Assembly: GCA_020355945.1 (NCBI GenBank)
Contig: CP070627.1
Span: 8,117,697 to 8,132,792 of the forward strand
Length of the DNA: 15,096 bases
DNA from: Candidatus Aminicenantota bacterium
GTDB taxonomy: Bacteria; Acidobacteriota; Aminicenantia; UBA2199
Direction of reading: 5' to 3'
Position numbers and translations under genes: made by a program. The notes below the pieces were generated by a model that was not told the DNA's origin, ran no database searches, and was given only the letters and a program-made list of their open reading frames with translations. Below, piece after piece: positions 1-6,335 of this stretch (positions are counted from its first letter, which is position 1; every line of letters begins with the position of its first letter).

Positions 1-486
1 GTTCCCATGAGAGATTTATCAGAGTGTGCGTTGAGTGGTCCTTATCACTATCCCTGGTGTGTTACCAGGATAGAATATGAAATTACAGGCAAGCACATTC
101 AACCGGTTCATAAGAAATCCTTTGACTATAGGAAAATCATCATTGCCGACTGGCCTGGTTCGATGTACTATGACACGGTTCGTTCAATCTTCAAACCCCA
201 TTATATTCCTGCTATTAAAAGTAGAGGTCTGGACCATCCTAATTATCCTTTATACCAATACTATATCATCACCAATACAGATGGAAGCGGAGAATTTGGT
301 AAAGTGAATGAGTCATGGAAAAATTTTGCCTGGATTACAGGAGCCCGGGATGAATCCGGTAACCGCCTATTCCCGGATGGCTTATATACGATAACTGTAA
401 CAGCTTATGATTTCATGGGAAATCACACCACGGTAAGTGATATGGTTGAAGTGAGGTACAAAAAAAAAGCTGTAGTAAGAAGATAA
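1..486 (+). CDS. C-terminal part of a secreted protein with an Ig/Fn3-like (FlgD-type) end domain, 5' truncated
   Basis: The reading frame is open to the first base of the window, so the ATG at position 7 is probably internal and the gene starts upstream. About 160 residues are visible. The last 60 resemble the beta-sandwich repeats (Fn3 / FlgD Ig-like) that end secreted proteases and adhesins: an 'ESGNRLFPDGLYTITVTAYD' stretch followed by 'MGN' and a short basic tail. The 'DG-Y-T-x-V-x-A-x-D-x-x-GN' pattern is typical of these domains. No catalytic motif lies in the visible part, so the enzyme or adhesin class cannot be told. It would act outside the cytoplasm if the missing N-terminus carries a signal peptide. 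The family call is inferred from this one motif. Confidence 0.6.
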   Translation, partial: VPMRDLSECALSGPYHYPWCVTRIEYEITGKHIQPVHKKSFDYRKIIIADWPGSMYYDTVRSIFKPHYIPAIKSRGLDHPNYPLYQYYIITNTDGSGEFGKVNESWKNFAWITGARDESGNRLFPDGLYTITVTAYDFMGNHTTVSDMVEVRYKKKAVVRR

Positions 487-562
487 AATTATAAAGGATT
501 TCCTTACGAAAAGACTTTGATAATAAATGAGTCTTAAAAAAATAAACAATAAGGAGTATAAA

Positions 563-1192
563 ATGAGAAAAGCATGTTTTATTGGTTTAATTCTGGTTCT
601 GACAGCCTGTTTTGGTTTTGGAAAGCCAGGACAGTTCCAGGCCTCTATATTGTTTGGATTCAACCATACTTCCTCTTATGGTTCTGAAGAGGATTATATA
701 TGCGGGGAGAATGATTTTCCTGTGACTCCAGCTCATACGCCTCTCCAGTTTGCAGCTTCGCTTGCCTACTTCTTCACAAAGAATACGGCCATTGAATTGA
801 CAGGGGCATATACTTTTGGTTCCAGGGTAACGTTACAGGATCCTTCAGACAATGATACAGTAGATATCAACACCGCCAGGCATTTTTCTTTTACTCTTAA
901 TTTCATTTACCGGTTTTTGGTAAAGAAATTCAGGCCTTATCTTCGTGCAGGTGGAGGAATTGACAGCCTGATCACTAAAGAAGAAACATATATTTCCCGG
1001 TATGGATATGAAATTAAATTTGTCTCACCTGAAAGAAAAGTTGATCCGTTGTTAGATATAGGAGGAGGTGTTCATTATTTTTTCACGCCTAAATTTGGGG
1101 TGATGATGGATATTCGTTATATGATCATTTTTACCAGGGAATACAACATTAACGGTTCAAATCTGAAGCTGGGATTTTTCATGAAATTTTAA
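563..1192 (+). CDS. Small outer-membrane beta-barrel protein
   Basis: A 209-residue protein of OmpA/opacity-like eight-strand barrel style. The start at 563 is chosen because AAGGAG (551-556) sits just upstream and the N-terminus then begins directly with a signal peptide (MRKACFIGLILVLTACFGFG). An in-frame ATG at 527 would add 12 polar residues ahead of the signal and has no good ribosome binding site. The 'LTAC' at the end of the hydrophobic core matches a lipobox, so it may be a lipoprotein, although the protein behind it looks like a barrel. The body alternates polar and hydrophobic residues with many aromatics, and the last residues (GFFMKF) end in Phe, as barrel-assembly signals do. Ligand and function are unknown. 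It is separated from the next barrel gene by 137 bp. Confidence 0.65.
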   Translation: MRKACFIGLILVLTACFGFGKPGQFQASILFGFNHTSSYGSEEDYICGENDFPVTPAHTPLQFAASLAYFFTKNTAIELTGAYTFGSRVTLQDPSDNDTVDINTARHFSFTLNFIYRFLVKKFRPYLRAGGGIDSLITKEETYISRYGYEIKFVSPERKVDPLLDIGGGVHYFFTPKFGVMMDIRYMIIFTREYNINGSNLKLGFFMKF

Positions 1193-1316
1193 CGCAATGG
1201 AAGTAAAAGAAACGGTATCCGATTTCTTAAATGTCTTACCTTATAAGGTAGGTCGAATTTTTTCAAATTGATGCTATAAAATTATAGAGCAATGATGGTT
1301 ATTAAGTTTTTTGAAA

Positions 1317-1324
1317 AAGGAGGT
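1317..1324 (+). promoter_or_regulatory. Strong ribosome binding site of the second barrel gene
   Basis: AAGGAGGT, a near-perfect anti-16S match, ends five bases before the ATG at 1330. It fixes that start. Confidence 0.7.
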
Positions 1325-1329
1325 AAAAC

Positions 1330-2166
1330 ATGAACATAAAAAAGACAATAATCTTTTTGCTTTTTATCGCTATTTATTTTTGCCTTTTTGCCAAAGGCAG
1401 CGGTCTTTATCTAAAAATCACCGGTGGAGCAAATTTTTTAAACAGCGGCGATTTCAAAGAACTGATAAAAAACAATGAAATTTACTACAGCACTCGCAAT
1501 GATGAGTCAGCCCAAACCAATATTTACACCAGTAAACATCCGTTTTTTTGGGGTTTTGTCGGCGAGATGGGATACGATTTTGGAAAAATTGCCATTGGTA
1601 TTGAAACAGGCTATATTGAGAGGACCTTCACAGTACATATGGAACCCGCTGAAACCTACAGCGGACCATATATCCAGACCTTTTCTTCTATCCCGGTGCT
1701 TTTAAATTTTCATTACAAAATGGTAAATTCAGCCGCAATGAACGCCTACGTAACCGGGGGGCTGGGAATATACCTGGGGAAATTTATAAGTAAATACAAC
1801 CTGGAATACCTTGATTCTCCTGACGAATATATCAATTTCCACTTGAAAAGCACGGGGAATTCCCCGGGATTTCATGTGGGGGTGACCCTGGACTACAGTA
1901 TTGCAAAACACCTGGCCCTGGTTCTTGAAACCAGGTACCGCCTGGTCAACTTCAAAAATATGTCCGGGAAAGCCACAATGGAAAGCTCTCTTTATGGTTT
2001 CGGCTACACCGATGAAGGAGACTTATATTATATTGTCAGAAAATCAAACCAGGCCGGCCAGTTTTATGTTGGCACAGATTACGATACCAGTCCATATGAT
2101 ATAAAAGAGGCTGAACTGAATTTAAATGGATTGGCTCTCGCCATTGGCTTCAAAGTTCGTTTATGA
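1330..2166 (+). CDS. Outer-membrane beta-barrel protein with signal peptide
   Basis: A 278-residue protein with a clear Sec signal: MNIKK followed by a long hydrophobic run ending near 'FCLFAKG' (about residue 22). The rest has alternating hydrophobic/polar strands, many Tyr and Phe residues and glycine-rich turns. Strand-like segments such as 'VTGGLGIYLGKF' and 'FHVGVTLDYSIAKHLALVLE' resemble porin-family or PorT-like small barrels. The C-terminus (LALAIGFKVRL) could be the closing strand. It follows another small barrel gene in the same orientation but has its own strong ribosome binding site and a 137-bp gap, so co-transcription is uncertain. Substrate and role are unknown. Confidence 0.65.
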   Translation: MNIKKTIIFLLFIAIYFCLFAKGSGLYLKITGGANFLNSGDFKELIKNNEIYYSTRNDESAQTNIYTSKHPFFWGFVGEMGYDFGKIAIGIETGYIERTFTVHMEPAETYSGPYIQTFSSIPVLLNFHYKMVNSAAMNAYVTGGLGIYLGKFISKYNLEYLDSPDEYINFHLKSTGNSPGFHVGVTLDYSIAKHLALVLETRYRLVNFKNMSGKATMESSLYGFGYTDEGDLYYIVRKSNQAGQFYVGTDYDTSPYDIKEAELNLNGLALAIGFKVRL

Positions 2167-2190
2167 GTTGGGTATAACAGTTACTCATGA

Positions 2191-2259
2191 TGTGAGCCTC
2201 ACCTGGAGGGCCCCGCGGCGCGGGTGCCACAAATAAAGAAATAAAGTGCCAGGCAAAGA
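2191..2259. repeat. GC-rich block plus GTGCCAGGCAAAGA box in an AT-rich gap
   Basis: Positions 2191-2230 are strongly G+C-rich, with the palindromes GTGAGCCTCAC and CCGCGG, in an otherwise AT-rich intergenic stretch. At 2246-2259 lies GTGCCAGGCAAAGA, which recurs exactly at 6237-6250. Read on the other strand, the GC block resembles 5667-5703. These look like short dispersed repeats rather than coding sequence. The 178-bp gap between the barrel gene and the next promoter holds no gene that I can support. Confidence 0.45.
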
Positions 2260-2301
2260 AAATCAAAAAAGAGGGGTGGAGAATGCAAAGGAAATTATTT
2301 T

Positions 2302-2340
2302 TTGATTGGATTTGATCTTTTGTTATAATAATACTATAAT
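2302..2340 (+). promoter_or_regulatory. Two overlapping sigma70-type promoters
   Basis: TTGATT (2302-2307) is followed after 16 bp by TATAAT (2324-2329). TTGATC (2312-2317) is followed after 17 bp by a second TATAAT (2335-2340). Both would drive the 57-residue gene at 2360 with a very short leader. The exact -10 boxes make a promoter likely; which one is used cannot be told. Confidence 0.6.
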
Positions 2341-2359
2341 ATAAATGGAGGTAACAAAA

Positions 2360-2533
2360 ATGAAACAAGAAAGAAAAACGTTTGCTATCAATGAGGATTT
2401 CAGGAAGTCATTGACTCATGAGCGCCCTGAACCAAGGAATAATGCACCAACCGGAAGACAAACCAGGAATTCAGCTCAGCAAAGCACCAACGCACCGGGG
2501 AGAGAAAGCAATTCAACAAACAACAGGGAATAA
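2360..2533 (+). CDS. Small hydrophilic, probably disordered protein (57 aa)
   Basis: Begins MKQERKTFAINEDFRK, then becomes a low-complexity stretch of Asn, Arg, Ser, Thr, Gln and Pro without hydrophobic core, membrane segment or Cys. The start at 2360 is supported by GGAGGT (2347-2352) seven bases upstream; the ATG at 2345 overlaps that site and is unlikely. It ends three bases before the DUF6338-like gene, so the two are almost certainly co-translated. I do not recognise the family. The short N-terminal 'FAINEDFRKSL' is the only part likely to fold or bind. A role tied to the membrane partner is inference from the pairing only. Confidence 0.55.
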   Translation: MKQERKTFAINEDFRKSLTHERPEPRNNAPTGRQTRNSAQQSTNAPGRESNSTNNRE

Positions 2534-2536
2534 TCA

Positions 2537-3148
2537 ATGTCAATTGAAGAAATCATAGGGCTTATATTATACATTGCACCGGGTTTCTTGACCATGGAAG
2601 TCTATCATGCCTTCTACCCGGTAAGGGAGCGAAATAACTTTATCCTGTCTACCTGGAGTATCATTTATGGAGTAACTATTTCTGCCTTTGTCAGGGGTAT
2701 TGATACCGCTTTACTAAACAATATACTTCAAAGCAACAAAAATACGTTTCCATCCTTTCCTTTTATCATGGTTTTATTTTTTGTCGGGATATTAGTAGGA
2801 CTTTTTTTGGTATTAATCAACAGAATCCGATTTGGGATATCGCAAAAATGGCCCCAAATCAAAGGAATGGCACCAGACCCCCGGAGTACGTGGGCAAAAA
2901 TAAATCAACCTGCAAATGAAGATTGGGCGACTGTATTCCTTGATGATGGGGCGATATATCTGGGTTGGATTAAATACTATACCTTTGATCCCAATGCTGA
3001 TAACCAGGACTTTCTTTTATCCCATGCTAAACGGGTAGATGAAAACCTAAATATTAAATATGAAATCGATGGCTTAGGCGTGTACATAAATACAAAGGAC
3101 GTAAAAAGAATCGAATTCTTAAAAGGAGAAACGATATCAATTCAGTAA
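2537..3148 (+). CDS. DUF6338-like membrane protein
   Basis: A 203-residue protein with three hydrophobic segments in its first half: about residues 5-22 (IIGLILYIAPGFLTM), 36-53 (ILSTWSIIYGVTISAF) and 74-95 (FPFIMVLFFVGILVGLFLVL). A soluble C-terminal domain follows, containing 'WATVFLDDGAIYLGWIKYYT' and ending 'GVYINTKDVKRIEFLKG', like a small beta barrel. This layout (three helices, then an SH3-like tail) and the 'APGF' near the N-terminus match DUF6338 as I recall it; its function is unknown. It is the second gene behind the tandem promoters and is convergent with the kinase gene at 3312. No strong terminator is visible behind it. Confidence 0.55.
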   Translation: MSIEEIIGLILYIAPGFLTMEVYHAFYPVRERNNFILSTWSIIYGVTISAFVRGIDTALLNNILQSNKNTFPSFPFIMVLFFVGILVGLFLVLINRIRFGISQKWPQIKGMAPDPRSTWAKINQPANEDWATVFLDDGAIYLGWIKYYTFDPNADNQDFLLSHAKRVDENLNIKYEIDGLGVYINTKDVKRIEFLKGETISIQ

Positions 3149-3220
3149 CGACTGAACAATCTTAAAGATCACTACCTTTTCGACTGCTCCTTTTTTTGTG
3201 CATCAAGGACAAAGGCCTCT

Positions 3221-3255
3221 TGACTAATGACCAATGACTAATAACCAATGACAAG
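3221..3255. repeat. Tandem heptanucleotide repeat, five units
   Basis: Five 7-bp units in a row: TGACTAA, TGACCAA, TGACTAA, TAACCAA, TGACAAG. It lies between the convergent DUF6338-like and kinase genes. The reverse complement of the unit (TTGGTCA) recurs in tandem at 12142-12176. The unit is like the heptanucleotide STRR repeats described in filamentous cyanobacteria. Confidence 0.7.
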
Positions 3256-3270
3256 TGCTTCAAAATCATT

Positions 3271-3288
3271 CCTTTGTCGCGGCAAAGG
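3271..3288. repeat. Short hairpin just downstream of the kinase-FGE gene
   Basis: CCTTTG (3271-3276) and CAAAGG (3283-3288) form a 6-bp perfect stem with a six-base loop; a T-G pair could extend it to 7 bp with a CGCG loop. It lies 23 bp beyond the stop codon of the minus-strand kinase gene. No T-run follows it in the minus direction, so it is a poor terminator. Its position past a candidate variable region recalls the hairpin found behind DGR variable repeats. Confidence 0.45.
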
Positions 3289-3311
3289 GTAAAATGGTAA
3301 AAGAAAAAAGG

Positions 3312-5543
3312 TTAATTGTCCTGGGAGAGGCGGAAGCCAACGTAGAAGCTGCGAACGGAGGGCTCGCCGCAAACGCGATTTGCACAGCGCAGGCTCACGG
3401 CCTTGACGTCCCAACGGCCGCCGCGCAACACGCGGTCTTTGCCGCTTTTCGGGCCAGTGGGATTCTTGTCCGGGGATGATTGATAATAATTTTCATCATA
3501 CCAATCCCTGCACCACTCCCAGACGTTCCCGGCCATATCCAATAGACCATAGGGCGATGCGCCTTTAGGGTAGGAATCCACAGGCGTGGTTATGTTAGTG
3601 GCAAAATTTGCTAATGTCTCATCAGGTTTCTTTTTTCCCCAAGGATATTTACGACTGCCAGTCCCCCGGGCTGCTTTTTCCCATTGAGCTTCTGTTGGAA
3701 GTTTGAATGTTAATCCTTTTTTCCAAGATAACCACTTACAATATTTATTCACATCATTCCAGGTGACACATACAACCGGATGATTATCTTCCTGTTCAAA
3801 TCCAGGATTTTTCCAATTTATACCTTTTTTTTGCTTCCATTTCTTCCGTATTAATCCGGTCCAGGCATAAGCACCTCCACTGATCTCTGCCTCAGTCACA
3901 TAGCCTATATCGTTAACAAATATTTTAAATTGATTAACTGTAACCTCATACTTTCCTATCCAGTAACCATCCAGGTAGACGGTATGTGTGGGTTTTTCAT
4001 CATTGTAATCATTAGAACCCATTTTAAACTCGCCCGGTGGAATGTATACCATGATGATTCCATCTCCATAATCAGCTTCCATGAAACCCTGTTTGTTTTT
4101 ATAAACTTTTTTGGCTCCCTGTACATGTAGAAAATCTTCATTTTTATCTCGTGGAATTTTCTTTTTTTTGGTAACCGGCCCTGATGGTGGTTTATTATCA
4201 ATTGGCTCAATCCTTTTCTTTTTCACTGGTTTTTGTGTTCTGTTTGAAATCGATTTCAAAGCCACCAGGACTTCTACCATATTTTTCCAGCGTCTTTTCC
4301 TGTCTTTTTCCAGGCATTTTATCACGATATTTCGTAACTCATTGGAAACACCTTCCAATTCATAAGGCTTTTCATTGATGTCTTTGATCTGGTCCTTGTT
4401 TGTAAAGGGTAAGTCACCGCTCAGCAATTGATAAATAGTTACACCCAAGCCCCATAAATCTACTTGATTATTTTCTCTCCCATAGAGGGTGGTTAATTGC
4501 TCAGGAGCCATATAAGGCCACGTTCCTATCCACTGGTGCTCACCTACCAATTCCGTCATAGATAATGTGACCTGGTACGATATGCCAAAATCAAGTATTT
4601 TCACCTGGCCTTCAGGAGTAACCATGATATTTGCTGGTTTAATGTCCCTGTGAATCACATTGTTTTTGTGGGTTTCTTTCAATCCTTGAGCCATCTGCTG
4701 CATGATGTCAATGACTTCGGTTTCTTTAAGTTTTCCTTCTTTGCTTTCCGCCAGTATTTGTTCGAGGCTATTGCCTTCGATATATTCCATCACGATAAAA
4801 TACTGTCCCTGGTGCTCTTCCAATCCCAACACCTTAACGACATTGGGATGTATGATACAGGCTGCGGTGTTTACTTCACTTTTTAAATGTTTAAAGTCAA
4901 GGGGTGAATCGGCAACCCGGGGGGGCACCATTTTAATGGCTTTTTCCTTTTCTTCCAATTTATCCAGGACCTTGAACACCACCCCTTTCCCTCCGCTGCC
5001 CAGCTTTTCCCGGATGACATATTTTCCTAATTGAGTGCCGATTAAATCTTCAGGTTTTTTGTATTTAATAAACGATCGTTCAGCCATCGATACCAAATTA
5101 CTCACGGCTGCGCTGACATTACCGCCCAATTCATCGGCATTTTTGAAAAAGCTGACAATATATTCATTCATCAGCTCATTTCGGAGTCGATCGATCTTTT
5201 GGTGTTCTTCCCCGGTGTCTATATATTCCACTGGCCAGAGAGCTTTTTGGTCCAATAGAAAGATCAGGCAGGGAATACCGGCTTTCCTGGCAGTTTCATA
5301 TTCTAAATGAGTAATGCTTTTATCGTAACCATCGGGAATAAAACCGTATCGCCAGGCAAAGATTCCTACATAAACATCACAACTGCATACGTCTTGTAAA
5401 CATTTTTTAACAGGCTTTTGAGACGCGGCCACATAATCTTCCATGTAAACGGATTGGTGGCCTAAGCGTCGAACGGCTTGAGCCGCTGCTTCCCGCTCAT
5501 TCTTCAAATCAGCGTATGTGGAGGAAATATAGATTCTTGCCAT
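3312..5543 (-). CDS. DUF4062 - Ser/Thr protein kinase - FGE/C-type-lectin-fold fusion; candidate DGR target
   Basis: A 743-residue protein in three parts. Residues 1-115 are DUF4062 (MARIYISSTYADLKNERE, 'YVGIFAWRYGF'), a domain found on STAND NTPases and other conflict-type proteins. Residues 168-430 are a complete Hanks-type kinase: Gly-loop GSGGKG 182-187, Lys204, HRD 298-300, Asn305, DFG 318-320 and an APE motif near 346. A basic Lys/Pro linker (430-470) leads to an FGE-sulfatase/CLec-fold domain (490-743) with 'IPPGEFKMGS', 'LPTEAQWEKAARG', 'DMAGNVWEW' and terminal 'VGFRLS'. The Cys pair expected for formylglycine-generating activity is missing at the equivalent place, so ligand binding is likelier than catalysis. 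No signal peptide or membrane helix is seen, so it is probably cytoplasmic. The start is fixed by the conserved DUF4062 N-terminus and AGGA upstream. The last 100 bp have very different base composition. Confidence 0.9.
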   Translation of the reverse strand: MARIYISSTYADLKNEREAAAQAVRRLGHQSVYMEDYVAASQKPVKKCLQDVCSCDVYVGIFAWRYGFIPDGYDKSITHLEYETARKAGIPCLIFLLDQKALWPVEYIDTGEEHQKIDRLRNELMNEYIVSFFKNADELGGNVSAAVSNLVSMAERSFIKYKKPEDLIGTQLGKYVIREKLGSGGKGVVFKVLDKLEEKEKAIKMVPPRVADSPLDFKHLKSEVNTAACIIHPNVVKVLGLEEHQGQYFIVMEYIEGNSLEQILAESKEGKLKETEVIDIMQQMAQGLKETHKNNVIHRDIKPANIMVTPEGQVKILDFGISYQVTLSMTELVGEHQWIGTWPYMAPEQLTTLYGRENNQVDLWGLGVTIYQLLSGDLPFTNKDQIKDINEKPYELEGVSNELRNIVIKCLEKDRKRRWKNMVEVLVALKSISNRTQKPVKKKRIEPIDNKPPSGPVTKKKKIPRDKNEDFLHVQGAKKVYKNKQGFMEADYGDGIIMVYIPPGEFKMGSNDYNDEKPTHTVYLDGYWIGKYEVTVNQFKIFVNDIGYVTEAEISGGAYAWTGLIRKKWKQKKGINWKNPGFEQEDNHPVVCVTWNDVNKYCKWLSWKKGLTFKLPTEAQWEKAARGTGSRKYPWGKKKPDETLANFATNITTPVDSYPKGASPYGLLDMAGNVWEWCRDWYDENYYQSSPDKNPTGPKSGKDRVLRGGRWDVKAVSLRCANRVCGEPSVRSFYVGFRLSQDN
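3330..3434 (-). other. Candidate DGR variable region at the 3' end of the kinase-FGE gene
   Basis: This segment encodes about residues 704-738, from the VLRGGRW stretch to VGFR. By hand count, 102 nt of it contain 68 G+C and only 10 A on the coding strand, in a gene otherwise rich in A. Codons at the sites that are Asn-rich in known DGR templates are GAC, GTC, AGC, GTT, TGC, GGC, TCC, GTT, AGC, TTC and TAC. Each is reachable from AAC or AAT by changing only A. The constant framework (RGG-W, L-R-C-A-N-R, P, R, VGFR) is intact with the usual spacing. The 3' end (GGCTTCCGCCTCTCCCAGG) is GC-rich, as an IMH (initiation of mutagenic homing) site would be. The template repeat and reverse transcriptase are not in the window, so this is an inference from pattern. 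Confidence 0.5.
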
Positions 5544-5644
5544 TTCCTATGCTTAAATTATTAAGTTTTCAAAATCAATATCAAAGATAATTTTACAGGA
5601 AATAGGTTGGAATATCAATAGGCGAAAAAAGAATAATTTTAATG

Positions 5645-5703
5645 TTAGCCACGAAGATACACAAAGCGTGCGGCGCCCGCAGCCCACCTGGCCGCCGGAG
5701 GCA
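5645..5703. repeat. TTAGCCAC-type repeat joined to a GC-rich block
   Basis: TTAGCCACGA (5645-5654) is followed by a GC-rich block (5667-5703) ending AGGCAAAG. The TTAGCCAC motif recurs at 6270 and, inverted, at 6328-6335. AGGCAAAG is also the core of the boxes at 2246 and 6237. The 247-bp gap between the divergent genes holds this repeat plus the promoter of the 5791 gene; I see no gene in it. Confidence 0.45.
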
Positions 5704-5745
5704 AAGGAAATCCTTTTAAAAAATAAAAAATTCCTGTATTATCTC

Positions 5746-5774
5746 TTGAGATTTTTTCCCATTAGTGGTAAAGT
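5746..5774 (+). promoter_or_regulatory. Sigma70-type promoter of the 5791 gene
   Basis: TTGAGA (5746-5751), a 17-bp spacer, then TAAAGT (5769-5774), preceded by TG as in an extended -10. The start codon follows 16 bp later, with GAGGTG (5781-5786) as ribosome binding site, giving a very short leader. Confidence 0.5.
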
Positions 5775-5790
5775 ATACATGAGGTGAAAG

Positions 5791-6192
5791 ATGCCAACAG
5801 TTCAGGTTAAAGCGCAATTATCCACTGATGACTTGCTGCAAGCGGTTAAACAGTTGGACCCATCAGAACTGGAAGGGTTTATCTGGCAAATTATCGCATT
5901 ACACGCACACCGAAAAGCACCAGGTTTATCAAAAGAAGAATCCCAATTACTAATAAAAATTAATCAAGGTGTACCACCTGATATCCAGGAACGTTACGAT
6001 GAACTGATTGCTAAGCGACAGTCAGAGACACTGACTGCTGACGAGTATAATGAATTATTGCGGTTAACCGATCAAATCGAGAAACTGGATGCAGAGCGTG
6101 CGGAATACCTAAAAGAATTGGCTTGTATCCGTCAAACTTCGCTTACTGCACTCATGGAAGAGTTAAACATTCAAACACCTGGTTATGGTTAA
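5791..6192 (+). CDS. Conserved small helical protein of unknown function (133 aa)
   Basis: Acidic, Leu/Glu/Gln-rich and predicted almost fully helical, with no Cys, signal or membrane segment. The N-terminus (MPTVQVKAQLSTDDLLQAVKQL) looks like a short strand then a helix. The centre (KINQGVPPDIQERYDELIAK) and the stretch 'LTADEYNELLRLTDQIEKLD' suggest a helical hairpin or coiled coil. I recall very similar small proteins in filamentous cyanobacteria and some Chloroflexi, annotated only as hypothetical. Its own promoter and a GAGGTG ribosome binding site support this start. It is isolated: divergent from the kinase gene, convergent with the flagellar operon, and bracketed by TTAGCCAC repeats. 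That suggests a horizontally moved unit, which is inference. Confidence 0.7.
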   Translation: MPTVQVKAQLSTDDLLQAVKQLDPSELEGFIWQIIALHAHRKAPGLSKEESQLLIKINQGVPPDIQERYDELIAKRQSETLTADEYNELLRLTDQIEKLDAERAEYLKELACIRQTSLTALMEELNIQTPGYG

Positions 6193-6236
6193 GAAATACC
6201 CCCCGGCTCAACTTAAACAGGCTATTCTAGAAAAAG

Positions 6237-6335
6237 GTGCCAGGCAAAGAGGAGAACCAAAAAAAAAAATTAGCCACGGACGAACACGGATAAACACGGT
6301 TTAAAAAAATGACTCTCTGTGACCTCTGTGGCTAA
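6237..6335. repeat. Dispersed-repeat cluster: GTGCCAGGCAAAGA box and inverted TTAGCCAC ends
   Basis: GTGCCAGGCAAAGA (6237-6250) is an exact copy of 2246-2259. TTAGCCAC (6270-6277) starts a run of CACGG units (CCACGGA, ACACGGA, ACACGG). GTGGCTAA (6328-6335) closes it as an inverted repeat. The closing repeat supplies the TAG stop of the minus-strand gene at 6332. TTAGCCAC-CACGG tracts of this kind recur in many environmental bacterial genomes as I recall. The gap holds no gene that I can support. Confidence 0.5.

Noticed and set aside
510..536. AAGACT...AGTCTT hairpin before the first barrel gene
   Set aside because: The loop is long and it is followed by an A-run, so it is neither a terminator nor a known regulatory fold.
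1235..1266. CTTACCTTATAAGGTAGG palindrome followed by a T-run as terminator
   Set aside because: The T-run begins several bases past the stem and the stem is AT-rich with almost no loop; a weak terminator is possible but not supported enough to list.
3149..3220. Terminator between the convergent genes
   Set aside because: Only a 5-bp AT stem (ATCTTAAAGAT) is seen, with no adjoining T-run; the later T-run has no stem before it.
3221..3255. CRISPR-like array
   Set aside because: Units are 7 bp, contiguous, without spacers and with no cas genes nearby.
3255..3479. Plus-strand Ala-rich 74-codon ORF
   Set aside because: Antisense shadow of the GC-rich end of the kinase-FGE gene; its Ala richness comes from that base composition.
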